A DNA stretch of 64,000 bases from Algoriphagus chordae. Lineage in GTDB: Bacteria > Bacteroidota > Bacteroidia > Cytophagales > Cyclobacteriaceae. Under the pieces are notes generated by a model, which saw nothing but the letters and a program-made list of their open reading frames with translations, was not told where the DNA came from and did not search any database. The DNA is taken from NCBI RefSeq assembly GCF_003254055.1, contig NZ_QKZT01000006.1, positions 22,462 through 86,461 on the forward strand, read 5' to 3'. The stretch's first letter is position 1. Every line of letters starts with the position of its first letter. Of this stretch, positions 53,365 to 62,948 are shown in pieces. The translations under genes were made by a program, and so were the position numbers.

Positions 53365-53669
53365 GGAGGCAAAGTTAATAGGTTCTATTCAAAATGGATG
53401 AATATGAGGGGTAAAGTTGATCTTATTGGAATGATGGTTTTAACCGCGAAGTACGCAAAGGCTGCGCAGAGGGCACAGTTAAAGAGTTGGACTTCTGTCT
53501 TGGTTCAAAGTTTCCTTATTTGGTTCAAGTCTCATGACTTGGACCCAAAATCACTGCAGTCTTCAGACTGCTTTCTCTTTTAAATATAAAACGTCCTGCT
53601 TCTCCAGAAGCAGGACGACTTTGCTCTCTGCGATATATTCCGCATACTCCGAGGTTAAAGTCTATTATC
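53365..53669. other. intergenic region with repeat strings and a hairpin
   Basis: No gene is seen. ACCGCGAAGTACGCAAAGG (about 53442) resembles a dispersed repeat. GCAGTC-TTCA-GACTGC at 53556-53571 forms a 6-bp hairpin. The palindromic element at 53592-53617 is described separately. Confidence 0.4.
53592..53617. repeat. perfect palindromic repeat element
   Basis: CGTCCTGCTTCT and AGAAGCAGGACG form 12-bp perfect arms around a 2-bp centre. Two degenerate copies lie at 36105-36161. Confidence 0.7.
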
Positions 53670-54698
53670 TCAAGAATGCTCCAGCACCATCTCCTTAACG
53701 CATTCCACCCAGGTGTTTTCAGAATTCAGGCTTGGAACTAAATCCCATTCTTCTCCTCCTGCTTCCAGGAATTTGTCACGGTATTCCCCCGCTACTTCTA
53801 CAGTGGTTTCCAGGCAGTCCGCCACAAAAGCAGGTGAGAATGCCAATACTTTCTTCACTCCTTGTTTAGCTAAATCGTCAATCACTTCATCCGTATAAGG
53901 CTTCACCCAAGGGTCTTTTCCGAGTCTGGACTGGAAGCAGTTTACCGCTTTTTCTTCAGGTATTCCAAGTTTCTCGCAGATTAAGCGGGTAGTCTGAAAG
54001 CACTGCGCACGGTAGCAGTAATGATTTTTTGCGCCGTATTTATTACAGCAAGCTCCTAGCTGGCAGTAGCCATCTACGGAACCTTTGAGGATCTGACGCT
54101 CGGGAAGTCCGTGGTAGGAGAAGAGAATTTTATCGTAATTCTTGCCTTCCATCATCGCACGACCGCGTTCTGCCCAAGCTTCCAAGAACAAAGGATGCTC
54201 TATGAAATTACTGATAAAAGAAATATCTGGGATAATCTGCCAGTCGCTCGCTATTTCCATCACTTTCTCCTGAACTGAGCCAGTGGAGGCAGAAGCATAC
54301 TGAGGAAAAAGTGGGAGAACAATGATTTTTGTGACATGAGCTTTGCGCAGTTCTTCGAGCCCAGATTCTATTGATGGACTCTGGTAGCGCATAGCAATAG
54401 CTACTTTGTATTGCTTAGTATCTAGTTTTTCGATCAAGCGATCTCTGAGATCTTCGGTATGGAAAAGTAGTGGAGAACCTCGATCTGTCCAAAGTTTGCG
54501 GTATTCATGCGCAGATTTTGGTGCGCGAAAAGGAGCGATGATTAGGTTGATCAGCATCCATCTATTGAGATATGGGATGTCGATCACACGCTCATCCATT
54601 AGGAATTCACGAAGGTATTTTCTTACATCGCCGGTAGCAGTACTATCTGGAGTTCCCAGGTTCACCAGCAAAACGCCGGTTTTTCCCGATTTATTCAT
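53670..54698 (-). CDS. hemH: ferrochelatase
   Basis: A 342-residue protein started at ATG 54698 (MNKSGKTGVLLVNLGTPDS); an open frame extends to 54734 without family match. The catalytic histidine is in FSYHGLPERQ and the conserved glutamate in DCLETTVEVAGEY. The sequence CQLGACCNKYGAKNHYCYRAQC holds several cysteines. It inserts iron into protoporphyrin IX, the last step of heme synthesis. Confidence 0.93.
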   Translation of the reverse strand: MNKSGKTGVLLVNLGTPDSTATGDVRKYLREFLMDERVIDIPYLNRWMLINLIIAPFRAPKSAHEYRKLWTDRGSPLLFHTEDLRDRLIEKLDTKQYKVAIAMRYQSPSIESGLEELRKAHVTKIIVLPLFPQYASASTGSVQEKVMEIASDWQIIPDISFISNFIEHPLFLEAWAERGRAMMEGKNYDKILFSYHGLPERQILKGSVDGYCQLGACCNKYGAKNHYCYRAQCFQTTRLICEKLGIPEEKAVNCFQSRLGKDPWVKPYTDEVIDDLAKQGVKKVLAFSPAFVADCLETTVEVAGEYRDKFLEAGGEEWDLVPSLNSENTWVECVKEMVLEHS

Positions 54699-54796
54699 GT
54701 GTGCTCTATTGAGTATTTCCGATTGAGAACCCAAAAATACGTCCTATTGTTAGATTTAGCCAATTGATCTTGCGAATCACTGAGTGAAAAAAGCTC

Positions 54797-56032
54797 TTAG
54801 ATTTTCAGATTCCTTGCCCAGCCTATCAAAGGTCCAGCACTCATACTGGCGATTATTGCTAGAATTACCAGTCCTATAAAGAGCGGTTCGGTCACCAAAC
54901 CGTTTTCTAAAGCGATCAGCCCCAGTACAATATCCATGCTTCCTCTAGTGCTCATACCAAAGCCAGCGACAATGGATTCTTTGCGCGGAACCCCTGCAAG
55001 TCTTCCTCCGAAGTAAGCTCCATAATACTTGGTCACTAAGCCCACAATAATCACCACACCGACGATTCCTGGATCAAAGCCTGAGATAAAGTTGACCTTC
55101 AGGCCGATAGACACGAAGAAGATAGGGGCGAAAATATTATTGATAAACTGGTGTAGAATCTCTTTGGCTTTTTCGGTCAAATACTCCGAATCTCCCAAAG
55201 CTACTCCTATGATGAAGGCTCCAAAAATGGCGTGAATCCCGATGAACTCAGTGAAGGATGCAGCCAAAAAACAAAGCGCTAAGGAAAGTGACAATAAACC
55301 TCCCGGCCAGGCTAATTTCTTGTTGATCCAAGGCAGTACTTTATTGATCAATCCTTTTCCTATGGTCAGCATGACTAAGGTAAATAAAAGCGTCAGTCCG
55401 ATGGTAGGCCAAACTCCCAAGCCATCACTTCCGGATTCGGAGAGTGATAAAATCACTGAGAAAATCAGCCAGCCGAGCACATCCACGATCATCGCTCCTG
55501 CTATAATAAGTAGTCCTGAAGAGGTTTTGAACAGGTTCAAATCCATGAGAATCCTGGCTACAATCGCCAATCCTGTGATAGAGATGGCAAGCCCGAAGAA
55601 GGTAGAAGCGACTATTCTGTCATTGATATTCACGCCTAAGAACTCAGGGAAAGCATAGGCGACTACAAATCCGGCGATGATCGGTAAAACCATAGATGCT
55701 ACGGCTATGTAAAGGGCCTTCTTACCCTGACTCCACACGATATGCAATTCTACTTCCAGACCCGCGATGAATAGTAAGAGCACCACGGAGATCTGGACAA
55801 AGCCATCGAAGGCTATATTAGTCATCTCATGGGCATTAAATAAGTATTCATGAGCCCCAGGGAAGAAGTTTCCTAGGATGGTAGGCCCGAGGATGATCCC
55901 GGCAAAAATCTCACCTACTACAGCAGGTTGTTTGAATTTCCTGGCTACTTCCGCGAAGATTCTGGCCAAAATAAGTATAGATGCGAGCTGGAGGAGCAGA
56001 TTAATGACCTCCTTATGGTCTAAAGTTTCCAT
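54797..56032 (-). CDS. CPA2-family cation:proton antiporter
   Basis: A 411-residue, roughly 12-helix membrane protein of the Kef/Nha type: PAVVGEIFAGIILGP, SITGLAIVARIL, FGAFIIGVALGDS and FGMSTRGSMDIVLG. There is no C-terminal TrkA-N domain, so it lacks the usual nucleotide-binding gate. It exchanges Na+ or K+ for protons across the inner membrane. It lies 6 bp after a Usp-family gene, a common pairing. Confidence 0.88.
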   Translation of the reverse strand: METLDHKEVINLLLQLASILILARIFAEVARKFKQPAVVGEIFAGIILGPTILGNFFPGAHEYLFNAHEMTNIAFDGFVQISVVLLLFIAGLEVELHIVWSQGKKALYIAVASMVLPIIAGFVVAYAFPEFLGVNINDRIVASTFFGLAISITGLAIVARILMDLNLFKTSSGLLIIAGAMIVDVLGWLIFSVILSLSESGSDGLGVWPTIGLTLLFTLVMLTIGKGLINKVLPWINKKLAWPGGLLSLSLALCFLAASFTEFIGIHAIFGAFIIGVALGDSEYLTEKAKEILHQFINNIFAPIFFVSIGLKVNFISGFDPGIVGVVIIVGLVTKYYGAYFGGRLAGVPRKESIVAGFGMSTRGSMDIVLGLIALENGLVTEPLFIGLVILAIIASMSAGPLIGWARNLKI

Positions 56033-56038
56033 GGAGGA

Positions 56039-56869
56039 TTAATTTTTTACGATTAGTAAATTACAAGGCAAAGTGCTCAATAGATCTTCCAAGTCATGTG
56101 GGAAAATTCTGTCAAAGAAATTCAACTTATGATCATCACCTACTACGAGCAGATCAGCTTCAATTTTTTCGCAGAAACGTGCTAGTTCCACAGCCCATCT
56201 TCCTCCAGTTACTTTAATATTTAACTTCAAATCTCCTTGATCTATGTTTTTTAAAATCTCCTCCACATACTGCATTTCATTTTGAACTAGTTGTCGGCGA
56301 GTTTGTGAGGCTTCTTCTTCTGAATCTTCACTGGCAGTTCCCATCTGAAGCCCATACATTTTGATTTCGTTGAGTATATGAACCTGCTCAGCATCTACTT
56401 TTTTGGAAAAATTGATTCCCACTTCGATTACGTGAGGGGTGATCTCAAGTTGGGTGCCATTGACAACTATTTTGTCGAAGAGGGTGGAACCCACCTTTGG
56501 TTCTATTAGCGTCAACACAGAACAGGGAGCTTTTCTAATGATTTTTCTACCTACGGATCCCATATAATACGTCAGGAATCCCTCACGCTTCAAAGCACCA
56601 GCTACCAATAGGTCCGCATTCTCCTCCTCACAAGCTTGGATGATCATTTTCACAGGCTTCCCTTCTTTCCAGATCAACTTGGTTTTGAGTTTGTCCAAAC
56701 CTGTTTTGTGAATAATCTCATCCAGTTTTTCTTCCAGTTCATCGGTTTTTTTACCGATATGAATCAGGATCAGTTCAGAGCCGAAGAGCTGAACTAGACG
56801 TTTTGTTTCTGAAATAAGAGCTTCCATCCGAGGGGAGAAAGCTATGGCAAGGGCGACTTTTTGATACAT
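56039..56869 (-). CDS. tandem universal stress protein (UspA family)
   Basis: A 276-residue protein started at ATG 56869 (MYQKVALAIAFSPRMEALI); the frame runs open to 56938. Two Usp domains are visible, about 1-140 and 150-276. The first ends AGALKREGFLTYYMGSVGRKIIRKAPCSVLTL, with the G-rich nucleotide loop, and the second LLVVGDDHKLNFFDRIF...LPCNLLIV. It may sense ATP/AMP and adjust the antiporter encoded next. Confidence 0.85.
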   Translation of the reverse strand: MYQKVALAIAFSPRMEALISETKRLVQLFGSELILIHIGKKTDELEEKLDEIIHKTGLDKLKTKLIWKEGKPVKMIIQACEEENADLLVAGALKREGFLTYYMGSVGRKIIRKAPCSVLTLIEPKVGSTLFDKIVVNGTQLEITPHVIEVGINFSKKVDAEQVHILNEIKMYGLQMGTASEDSEEEASQTRRQLVQNEMQYVEEILKNIDQGDLKLNIKVTGGRWAVELARFCEKIEADLLVVGDDHKLNFFDRIFPHDLEDLLSTLPCNLLIVKN

Positions 56870-57041
56870 TTTGAAAAAGCTAATGCCCTTAAATAAGCGA
56901 ATTTTCCGCACCTGTACAATAGTTAGGTGTAACTCCATTTATCCCAATGACTATCCATTCAAGGGTGATTTCTGCATTAAGAAAAAGGAAAGGGCATATT
57001 GTCATAAAAATTTAGTAAAATTTAGGTGTCAATCTTTTTTT

Positions 57042-57049
57042 TAGATTTG
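57042..57049 (+). promoter_or_regulatory. promoter -7 element for the M14 gene pair
   Basis: TAGATTTG fits TAnnTTTG and lies 90 bp before the ATG at 57140. No clear TTTG -33 box is seen. Confidence 0.4.
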
Positions 57050-57139
57050 GCGAAATAGAAAAATATAACCCAAGAGATTCCTCTCCATCCAGATAACTGC
57101 CTGAATTGGGAGGGCCGTTTAAAAACAAATACTAATCAT

Positions 57140-58747
57140 ATGAAAAAAACACTACTCAGTTGGTTGTTGATCGGAGGGATGGGCCTTTCTGGAGCTGCAT
57201 TTGCGCAGTCGGATTACCCTACTCTCTCACAACTAAACCAGCGTTTGCAGCGCGTGGCTTCCAATGCCTCTGCTGAACTAACTTCCCTCACTAAGACTGA
57301 AGGAGGAAAAGATATCTGGGTGCTGAAAATTGGCACCGGTGCAGCGGATCAAAAGCCTGCTATTGCCGTAGTCGGCGGAGTGGAAGGCTACGAGGTATTG
57401 AGCGTAGAACTTGCTGTTCAATTTGCCGAGAAGCTAGTAACTGATCATGCTGATGCACTTGAGTCTACCAGCTTTTACATTTTCCCAAACATGTCTCCGG
57501 ATGCTTATGAGCAGTATTTCGCTTCGCTAAAATACGAGCGTAGAGGAAATGCGCTAGCTGTAGATCATGACCGAGATGGTACGCCAGGCGGATCTGGATA
57601 CACGGATCTCAATGGTGATGGAATGATCACCATGATGCGCGTGGAGGACCCTACAGGGGATTATTTGATCTCTAAAGAAGATGATCGTGTATTGGTGAAA
57701 GCAGATAAATCCAAAGGTGAATCTGGCAAATACTCACTTTACAAGGAATCTAAGGATGATGATCAAGACGGTGAGTTTGCCGAAGATTTGAAAGAAGGAA
57801 TAGCTTTCAACAAGTCATTGACCTACAAATTCCCCGTGTTTGAGCCATTGGCTGGTGATATGCCAGTGACACAAAAGGAATCTAGAGCACTACTTGATTA
57901 TTTATTTGAGCAGTGGAATATTTTTGCCTTTGTCACTTTTTCCCCAGCAAACAATCTGTCTTCTCCACTGAAGTACAATGCTGGCAACGCCAAGAAGCGT
58001 ATCGTGACTTCTATTTTGGAAGATGATCAAGCACTCAATGCATTGGTTTCAGATCTATACAAGGAGACGGTGAAGCAGAAGGCTTTCCAGCAAGACAATC
58101 AGGGTACAGATGGTGATTTCTTTCAGTGGGCATATTTCCACTTTGGAAGATTGAGCTTCGGTACGCCAGGCTATTGGACTCCAGAATTCAAAGATTCTAC
58201 GGGGAAGGGCAAGTCGAATGCAGAAGCTAATTACTTGGCTTGGGCCGATTCTCTGGGTACCAATGATGTGTTTGTGCCTTGGACAGAAATTCAGCACCCT
58301 GATTTCCCAGGTAAGAAAGTGGAAGTGGGTGGAATCAAGCCTTTTGTAATGACAAATCCTCCATATGAGCAAGTGGAAGAAATCGCAGATCAGCATACAG
58401 ATTTCATTTTGAAACTAGCCGCTATGCAGCCAAAACTCGAGATTCTCAATGTGAAGTCTGAGTCACTTGGTAATGGTTTGACTCGAGTGACCATGGATCT
58501 GTTCAATAACTCAGCCATTCCTACGCATTCAGAAATGGGTGAAAGGTCTAGATGGCTACGCAAAATCAGAATTGACATGGATGCAGATGCAGAGGATATT
58601 GTCTCTGGAAATAAGATTGAACTGAAGGACTCCTTAGGAGCTTACGAGAAAACAAGCTTCAGCTGGATCATTCGTGGTTCTGGAAATGTGACTGTAAAAG
58701 CCGGCGCTTCACATGCTGGGTTCGCTACCACAACTGTTAAACTCTAA
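57140..58747 (+). CDS. M14-carboxypeptidase-like protein lacking catalytic residues
   Basis: A 535-residue secreted protein (signal ends GAAFAQ). The fold matches the M14 protein encoded next, including the Asp-rich DHDRDGTPGGSGYTDLNGDG (143-160) insert. The zinc motif HxxE is ExxE here (GVEGYE, Glu82 in place of His), the third zinc ligand is serine (Ser268, FVTFSPA), and the catalytic Glu region reads SFGTPGYW. It therefore should not be an active peptidase. It may bind substrate or help the active partner. Confidence 0.75.
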   Translation: MKKTLLSWLLIGGMGLSGAAFAQSDYPTLSQLNQRLQRVASNASAELTSLTKTEGGKDIWVLKIGTGAADQKPAIAVVGGVEGYEVLSVELAVQFAEKLVTDHADALESTSFYIFPNMSPDAYEQYFASLKYERRGNALAVDHDRDGTPGGSGYTDLNGDGMITMMRVEDPTGDYLISKEDDRVLVKADKSKGESGKYSLYKESKDDDQDGEFAEDLKEGIAFNKSLTYKFPVFEPLAGDMPVTQKESRALLDYLFEQWNIFAFVTFSPANNLSSPLKYNAGNAKKRIVTSILEDDQALNALVSDLYKETVKQKAFQQDNQGTDGDFFQWAYFHFGRLSFGTPGYWTPEFKDSTGKGKSNAEANYLAWADSLGTNDVFVPWTEIQHPDFPGKKVEVGGIKPFVMTNPPYEQVEEIADQHTDFILKLAAMQPKLEILNVKSESLGNGLTRVTMDLFNNSAIPTHSEMGERSRWLRKIRIDMDADAEDIVSGNKIELKDSLGAYEKTSFSWIIRGSGNVTVKAGASHAGFATTTVKL

Positions 58748-58750
58748 GCC

Positions 58751-60493
58751 ATGAAAAAGATGAAAACAACAAAATTGATCCTTGCTTTGGCGGTAGCAGC
58801 ACTTAGCCTAGGAAGTTTTACAGCTGATGCGCAGGAGAAGTTCTTCCGTGCAATTGGCACACCACACAAACCTAAAGTAGAAATCGCATTCAACCGATAT
58901 TATACTTACGAAGGTCTGGTGGATAATATGAAGAAGATCGCGGCAGCACATCCTGATATTGCCAAAATTGAAACAATAGGACAGTCCTACGAAGGCAGAG
59001 ACATAATGACGCTGACGATTACGGATTTTTCTACTGGAAAAGATACAGATAAGCCAGGAATGTGGATTGATGGGAATATTCACTCCAACGAAATTCAGGG
59101 TGCTGAATTCTCACTCTATGGAGCTTGGTACCTGACTGAGATGTTTGCTGATAATGAATTTATCCAGCAACTTCTGAAGGATAAGGTGTTTTATATCACG
59201 CCTACGATCAATCCTGATGCGAGAAATGACTTTTTCCTAGAGCCTAATACTGCCAATTCACCTAGATCTGGAATGATTGTTTTAGATAACGATGGTGATG
59301 GTGTAGCTGGTGAAGATGGTATGGATGATCTCGATGGGGATGGGCATATTACCATGATGATCAGAAAATCTCCTACCGGACGATATATCAAGGATCCACA
59401 AGATGGGCGTAAGCTAATTATGGTTGGAGCTGATAAGGTGGGAGAGTACGAAATCCTAGGTCAGGAAGGTACAGATGGCGATGGAGATGGTCGTGTAAAC
59501 GACGATGGAGTGGGTTATTATGACCCCAACCGTGACTGGGGATGGAACTGGCAGCCAGATTACATTCAGCGTGGTGCGATGAGATATCCTTTTACACTAC
59601 CTGAAAATCGTTCAGTAATGGAGTTTGTGATGAAGCATCCAAATATTGCTGGCGCTCAGAGTTTCCACAATTCAGGCGGAATGATTCTAAGAGGTCCAGG
59701 TGCCGAAGAAGATGCAGGAACCTACAATAGAGATGATATAAGGATCTATGATGCTATAGCAAATAAAGGAGAAGAGATTATTCCTGGCTATCGATATTTG
59801 ACAGTTTACAAAGATATGTATTCTGTGTTTGGTGGGGAATTAGATTGGTTTTATGGGGTAAGAGGCATTTTTACCTACTCCAATGAGCTGATGACACCTT
59901 ACCTTTATTTTCATACCCAAAATCAAGGACGTGGACAGGACGAGATGTACAAGGTGGATGAGTTATTGACTATGGGCGATGCCTTTGTGAACTATCATGA
60001 GTTTGAGCATCCTCAGTTTGGAACAGTAGAAATCGGTGGATTTAAGAAAACCTTTGGCAGAGCTCATCCAGGATTCTTGCTAGAGCAAGATGCGCATAGA
60101 AATATTGCATTTACGATCTATCATGGCTATCACACTCCTAAACTATCTGTAATGGATGTGAAAGAAGAAGATCTGGGTGGAGGCTTGAAAGCCATCACGG
60201 CTACTATCTTCAATGAGCGCTTAATGCCAACTCACGCGAGTCAGGATCTTAAATACAAGATCGAAAGACCTGATTATGTTACGATCTCTGGAGCTAAAGT
60301 TGTTGCAGGTTTTGTGGTAGAAGATGAGGACTTCAATAAAGTCACCGAGCAAAAATTGACTCCTGAGAAAATCTCTGTCGCGAATGTGCCTGGGATGACC
60401 GGAGTCAAAGTGAAGTGGATTGTGTCTTCAGGATCCAACTATTCCATTACTGTGGACTCCGCCAAAGGTGGAAAAGCGAGTTGGAAAAAGTAA
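58751..60493 (+). CDS. secreted M14-family zinc carboxypeptidase
   Basis: A 580-residue secreted protein (signal ends TADAQ). The zinc ligands are His111 and Glu114 (GNIHSNEIQG) and His306 (QSFHNSGG). The catalytic Glu is Glu379 (TYSNELMTPY), and the substrate-binding NRDW is at 260-263. Two Asp-rich loops (about 179-200 and 242-256) look like calcium sites. It starts 3 bp after the catalytically dead partner ends. It likely trims peptides or peptidoglycan in the periplasm or outside. Confidence 0.88.
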   Translation: MKKMKTTKLILALAVAALSLGSFTADAQEKFFRAIGTPHKPKVEIAFNRYYTYEGLVDNMKKIAAAHPDIAKIETIGQSYEGRDIMTLTITDFSTGKDTDKPGMWIDGNIHSNEIQGAEFSLYGAWYLTEMFADNEFIQQLLKDKVFYITPTINPDARNDFFLEPNTANSPRSGMIVLDNDGDGVAGEDGMDDLDGDGHITMMIRKSPTGRYIKDPQDGRKLIMVGADKVGEYEILGQEGTDGDGDGRVNDDGVGYYDPNRDWGWNWQPDYIQRGAMRYPFTLPENRSVMEFVMKHPNIAGAQSFHNSGGMILRGPGAEEDAGTYNRDDIRIYDAIANKGEEIIPGYRYLTVYKDMYSVFGGELDWFYGVRGIFTYSNELMTPYLYFHTQNQGRGQDEMYKVDELLTMGDAFVNYHEFEHPQFGTVEIGGFKKTFGRAHPGFLLEQDAHRNIAFTIYHGYHTPKLSVMDVKEEDLGGGLKAITATIFNERLMPTHASQDLKYKIERPDYVTISGAKVVAGFVVEDEDFNKVTEQKLTPEKISVANVPGMTGVKVKWIVSSGSNYSITVDSAKGGKASWKK

Positions 60494-60556
60494 GGTAGTC
60501 GCAGTGATCAGTCGCAGTTTACAGTGCTAGATCGCCTGATTGTCAACTATATAAAT

Positions 60557-60591
60557 AAAAATGCGGAGCAGAGATGCTTCGCATTTTTTTT
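60557..60591 (+). terminator. terminator after the M14 pair
   Basis: AATGCGGAGCA and TGCTTCGCATT form an 11-bp stem with one G-T pair and a GAGA loop, followed by a T run. Confidence 0.88.
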
Positions 60592-60668
60592 GCCTTTTAA
60601 ATATAGGATTTCATGATAAAAGTATTAGGCCATTATGAGACTATTGTTTAGATGTGTAAACTAGGTTA

Positions 60669-61891
60669 TCATAAATCAATTTTGAGGACATAGTAGTTTA
60701 GGGTGTTTTCCTTTTCTTGAGTTTTCCCTTTTATAAAAATGCCCCCTTTATAAATAAAAAATAGTTTTCCAACATCAGGCTGGATTTCAGATAAGTTGAT
60801 TTCACCTAGCTTTTTCAAAGCTAAGTCAAACACTTCTATATACATCTCATAATCTTGCTTTTGTCCTTTTTCCTGAGGCCCCTTTATCATTCGGAAATAC
60901 CCATCCCCCGAGGGTAAAGTGTCGATAATACTATACGAAACATCATAATCCCAGAGGTAACTTGTTTTGCCTGCCTCCTTGCTAGCTTCAGCGCGGATAG
61001 GCTTAGGATGATTTATTTTCTCTGATGGGAAATTATAGGTGGGATAATCTAGGTTAGTGCTACTGTTGGTTTTTGTGTTGTAAACGATCAAATCATTCGA
61101 AAATACATAAGACATGAGTATAGAATCACCAATTACATTCACATATGGAAGATTATTTTTTACTTGAATTATTCCGTTTCCGGAAACTTGAAACTGATGT
61201 TTTTTCAATAATTCTTCATCATAAATAGCAGGTAATTCTGTAACCTCTTGAGTTGATAAATTAAACTTAAAGAAAAACACTTCTCTGGACTGTAAATCTT
61301 TAGCCATTAAATACATCTCATCAGTTTTTGGGTCATACCATGGAAATCCAGCCCCCAATACACATCATATAGCCCGCTAAAATTAATTAAAGGATAAGTT
61401 TGAAATTCTTTGAATTTGTCAAAGTGAATTGTTCTTTCGTAAGTAGTGTCAGCACTAAACCAAGACAATAACCCTCTAGGTTGAATAAAATGAGTGCCAC
61501 TCTCAGTTTGAAAAAATGACCCCGCGCGTGGAAAAGAATAGGGTCCTTCTATTTCCATTTTACTACCACTTTTGAGTATTGCTTCTTCACCATTAAAATA
61601 AAGTGTGTCAATCGTTTTTGCTGCTGAGTTTAACAGAAGCATGGTTTTTCTATCATCATCTAGCATATATGGTGGGAATAGGGGGTCTGATGATAGACCA
61701 TTGAATCCTAACTCAAGGTGATTCACATCACTAATTTTCACCTGAAATAAGGTGTTAGATTCAATTTTTTCTGCTGAGCAGGATGCTAAAACTAGCGCAA
61801 TTAACCAAAGGTATCCCAATGCACTTTTTACTATTCTGCAAAACAGTCCATTTCGGGTTGAGACGAAAGTGTTAATTGTCATTGAAACCAA
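60669..61891 (-). pseudogene. frameshifted DUF4221-like lipoprotein gene
   Basis: Two overlapping minus-strand frames encode the halves of one protein. The 5' part (61891 to about 61355) has a lipoprotein signal (LVLASC) and a beta-propeller-like body ending YPLINFSGLYDVYW. The 3' part (about 61355 to 60669) continues GAGFPWYDPKTDEMYLMAK. One extra G in the G5 run (C5 at 61352-61356 on the plus strand) would join them as ...YWGAGFPWYDP.... The joined protein of about 400 residues resembles DUF4221/6-bladed propeller lipoproteins. It may be a real pseudogene, a slipping homopolymer or a sequencing error. Confidence 0.7.
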
Positions 61892-62225
61892 ATCTAAATC
61901 GTGATCATTGAATTTACATAGAAATTATTAGCAAATTGTAGCCTATGGAGTCAACATCGGCTTGTTCCAGAGTTAAGTAAGGATCAGTTTGATTACAACC
62001 ATCTTGCAAGGCAATTGCTGAAATGAATATATAAAAAGTGTGACTTTTATATATGAATCACTGATTTTTAGCCATAATGTAATTTTGGTTAATTCTATGA
62101 AAAAGCTTTTATGTCCAATAAATTCTACTGATATCTCAAATTATATAATGGTCAACGAAAACTATAAACAACAAAACCCCGCTCGATTGCTCAAGCGGGG
62201 TTTCTTTATAGAAAGTTGGTTTAGC
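61892..62225. other. intergenic region upstream of the frameshifted gene
   Basis: No gene is seen. ATATATAAAA and its inverted partner at 62027-62054 form an AT-rich imperfect hairpin. The terminator at 62173-62205 closes the region. Confidence 0.4.
62173..62205. terminator. terminator after the secreted protein gene
   Basis: AACCCCGCT (62175-62183) and AGCGGGGTT (62194-62202) form a perfect 9-bp stem with a 10-nt loop. On the minus strand it is followed by TTGTTG and works as the terminator of the gene at 62226. Confidence 0.85.
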
Positions 62226-62792
62226 TTAAAGGCTAGTTACGTATCCTTCAAATCCTGATGCAGTCTTCACTTTGAAGCTAATACCTGCTTCAGAGATATT
62301 GTCTAGCGTGTAGATCTTGTGTAGTCCTTGAGGATTGTCGATTTTCTCAGTGTGGATCAATTTGTTGCCATCGTAGATCATTACTTCGATATCTTTAGCT
62401 TCCAAGTTGCTTACAAGCAGTCTGTACTGATCGTTTCCCATTGGAGATACTCTAGAGAATACAGCAGGAGTTTCTACTATATAGTTGTTGAAGGAAGCAG
62501 TTCTCAATACGCCTGATTCACCTAACACTTCTACAGAATAGTTTCCATTAGGAAGATCCTTGAGATCATACTTCTTAGCAAAAGCTTCAGACTTGTTGAT
62601 TTTATCTCTTAGGATTACATGACCTTCTGAATCTGCGATTTTTACAGTCACCATACCTTGAGGTGCTTCGTTGAAAGCTACAGCAACTTTCGTAGTTTCA
62701 GTTTGTCTGATGTGAACAGATGTTTTTTCTGTTGTGGCAAAGGCTCCTGCAGCGATCCCCGCTACAAAAAGCAATGTGAATAATTTTTTCAT
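62226..62792 (-). CDS. secreted beta-rich protein of unknown function
   Basis: A 188-residue protein with a Sec signal (MKKLFTLLFVAGIAAGAFA). The mature part reads as beta sandwich strands: VAVAFNEAPQGMVTVKIADSEGHVILRDKI, KKYDLKDLPNGNYSVEVLG and IEVMIYDGNKLIHTEKIDN. This resembles the Ig-like or C-terminal sorting-type domains of Bacteroidota secreted proteins, but no named family is certain. It has a strong promoter, a 118-bp structured leader and a strong terminator, so expression should be high. Confidence 0.65.
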   Translation of the reverse strand: MKKLFTLLFVAGIAAGAFATTEKTSVHIRQTETTKVAVAFNEAPQGMVTVKIADSEGHVILRDKINKSEAFAKKYDLKDLPNGNYSVEVLGESGVLRTASFNNYIVETPAVFSRVSPMGNDQYRLLVSNLEAKDIEVMIYDGNKLIHTEKIDNPQGLHKIYTLDNISEAGISFKVKTASGFEGYVTSL

Positions 62793-62910
62793 TTTTAATA
62801 ATTGGTTTGAATAGGTTCTAATTTTTGTGTAACCGCCGGACGGCTGATCCGTCTCTTGGTGGGGTAATTTGGGCTACATTTTCCATCGGGGTAACCGATT
62901 GGTTTGTTAT
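62793..62910 (-). promoter_or_regulatory. structured 5' leader of the secreted protein gene
   Basis: The leader is about 118 nt and GC-rich compared with its surroundings. On the minus strand, GACGG-ATCAG-CCGTC (around 62838-62852) is a perfect 5-bp hairpin and CCAATCGG/CCCGATGG (around 62882-62901) forms a second stem. ATTGGTTTG occurs at both ends. It does not match a riboswitch class I can name. It could be an RNA regulatory element or a thermosensor. Confidence 0.45.
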
Positions 62911-62917
62911 TATGATT

Positions 62918-62948
62918 CAAAGGTACAACGGAAATTATTAATTGCAAA
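62918..62948 (-). promoter_or_regulatory. strong Bacteroidota-type promoter
   Basis: On the minus strand, TTTG (62945-62948), a 19-bp spacer and TACCTTTG (62918-62925) match the TTTG-N19-TAnnTTTG consensus exactly. It drives the gene at 62226. Confidence 0.75.

Noticed and set aside
60669..61358. Separate gene for the 3' half of the DUF4221-like protein
   Set aside because: Its only start is TTG within the upstream frame, and it has no signal; the two halves join at one homopolymer.
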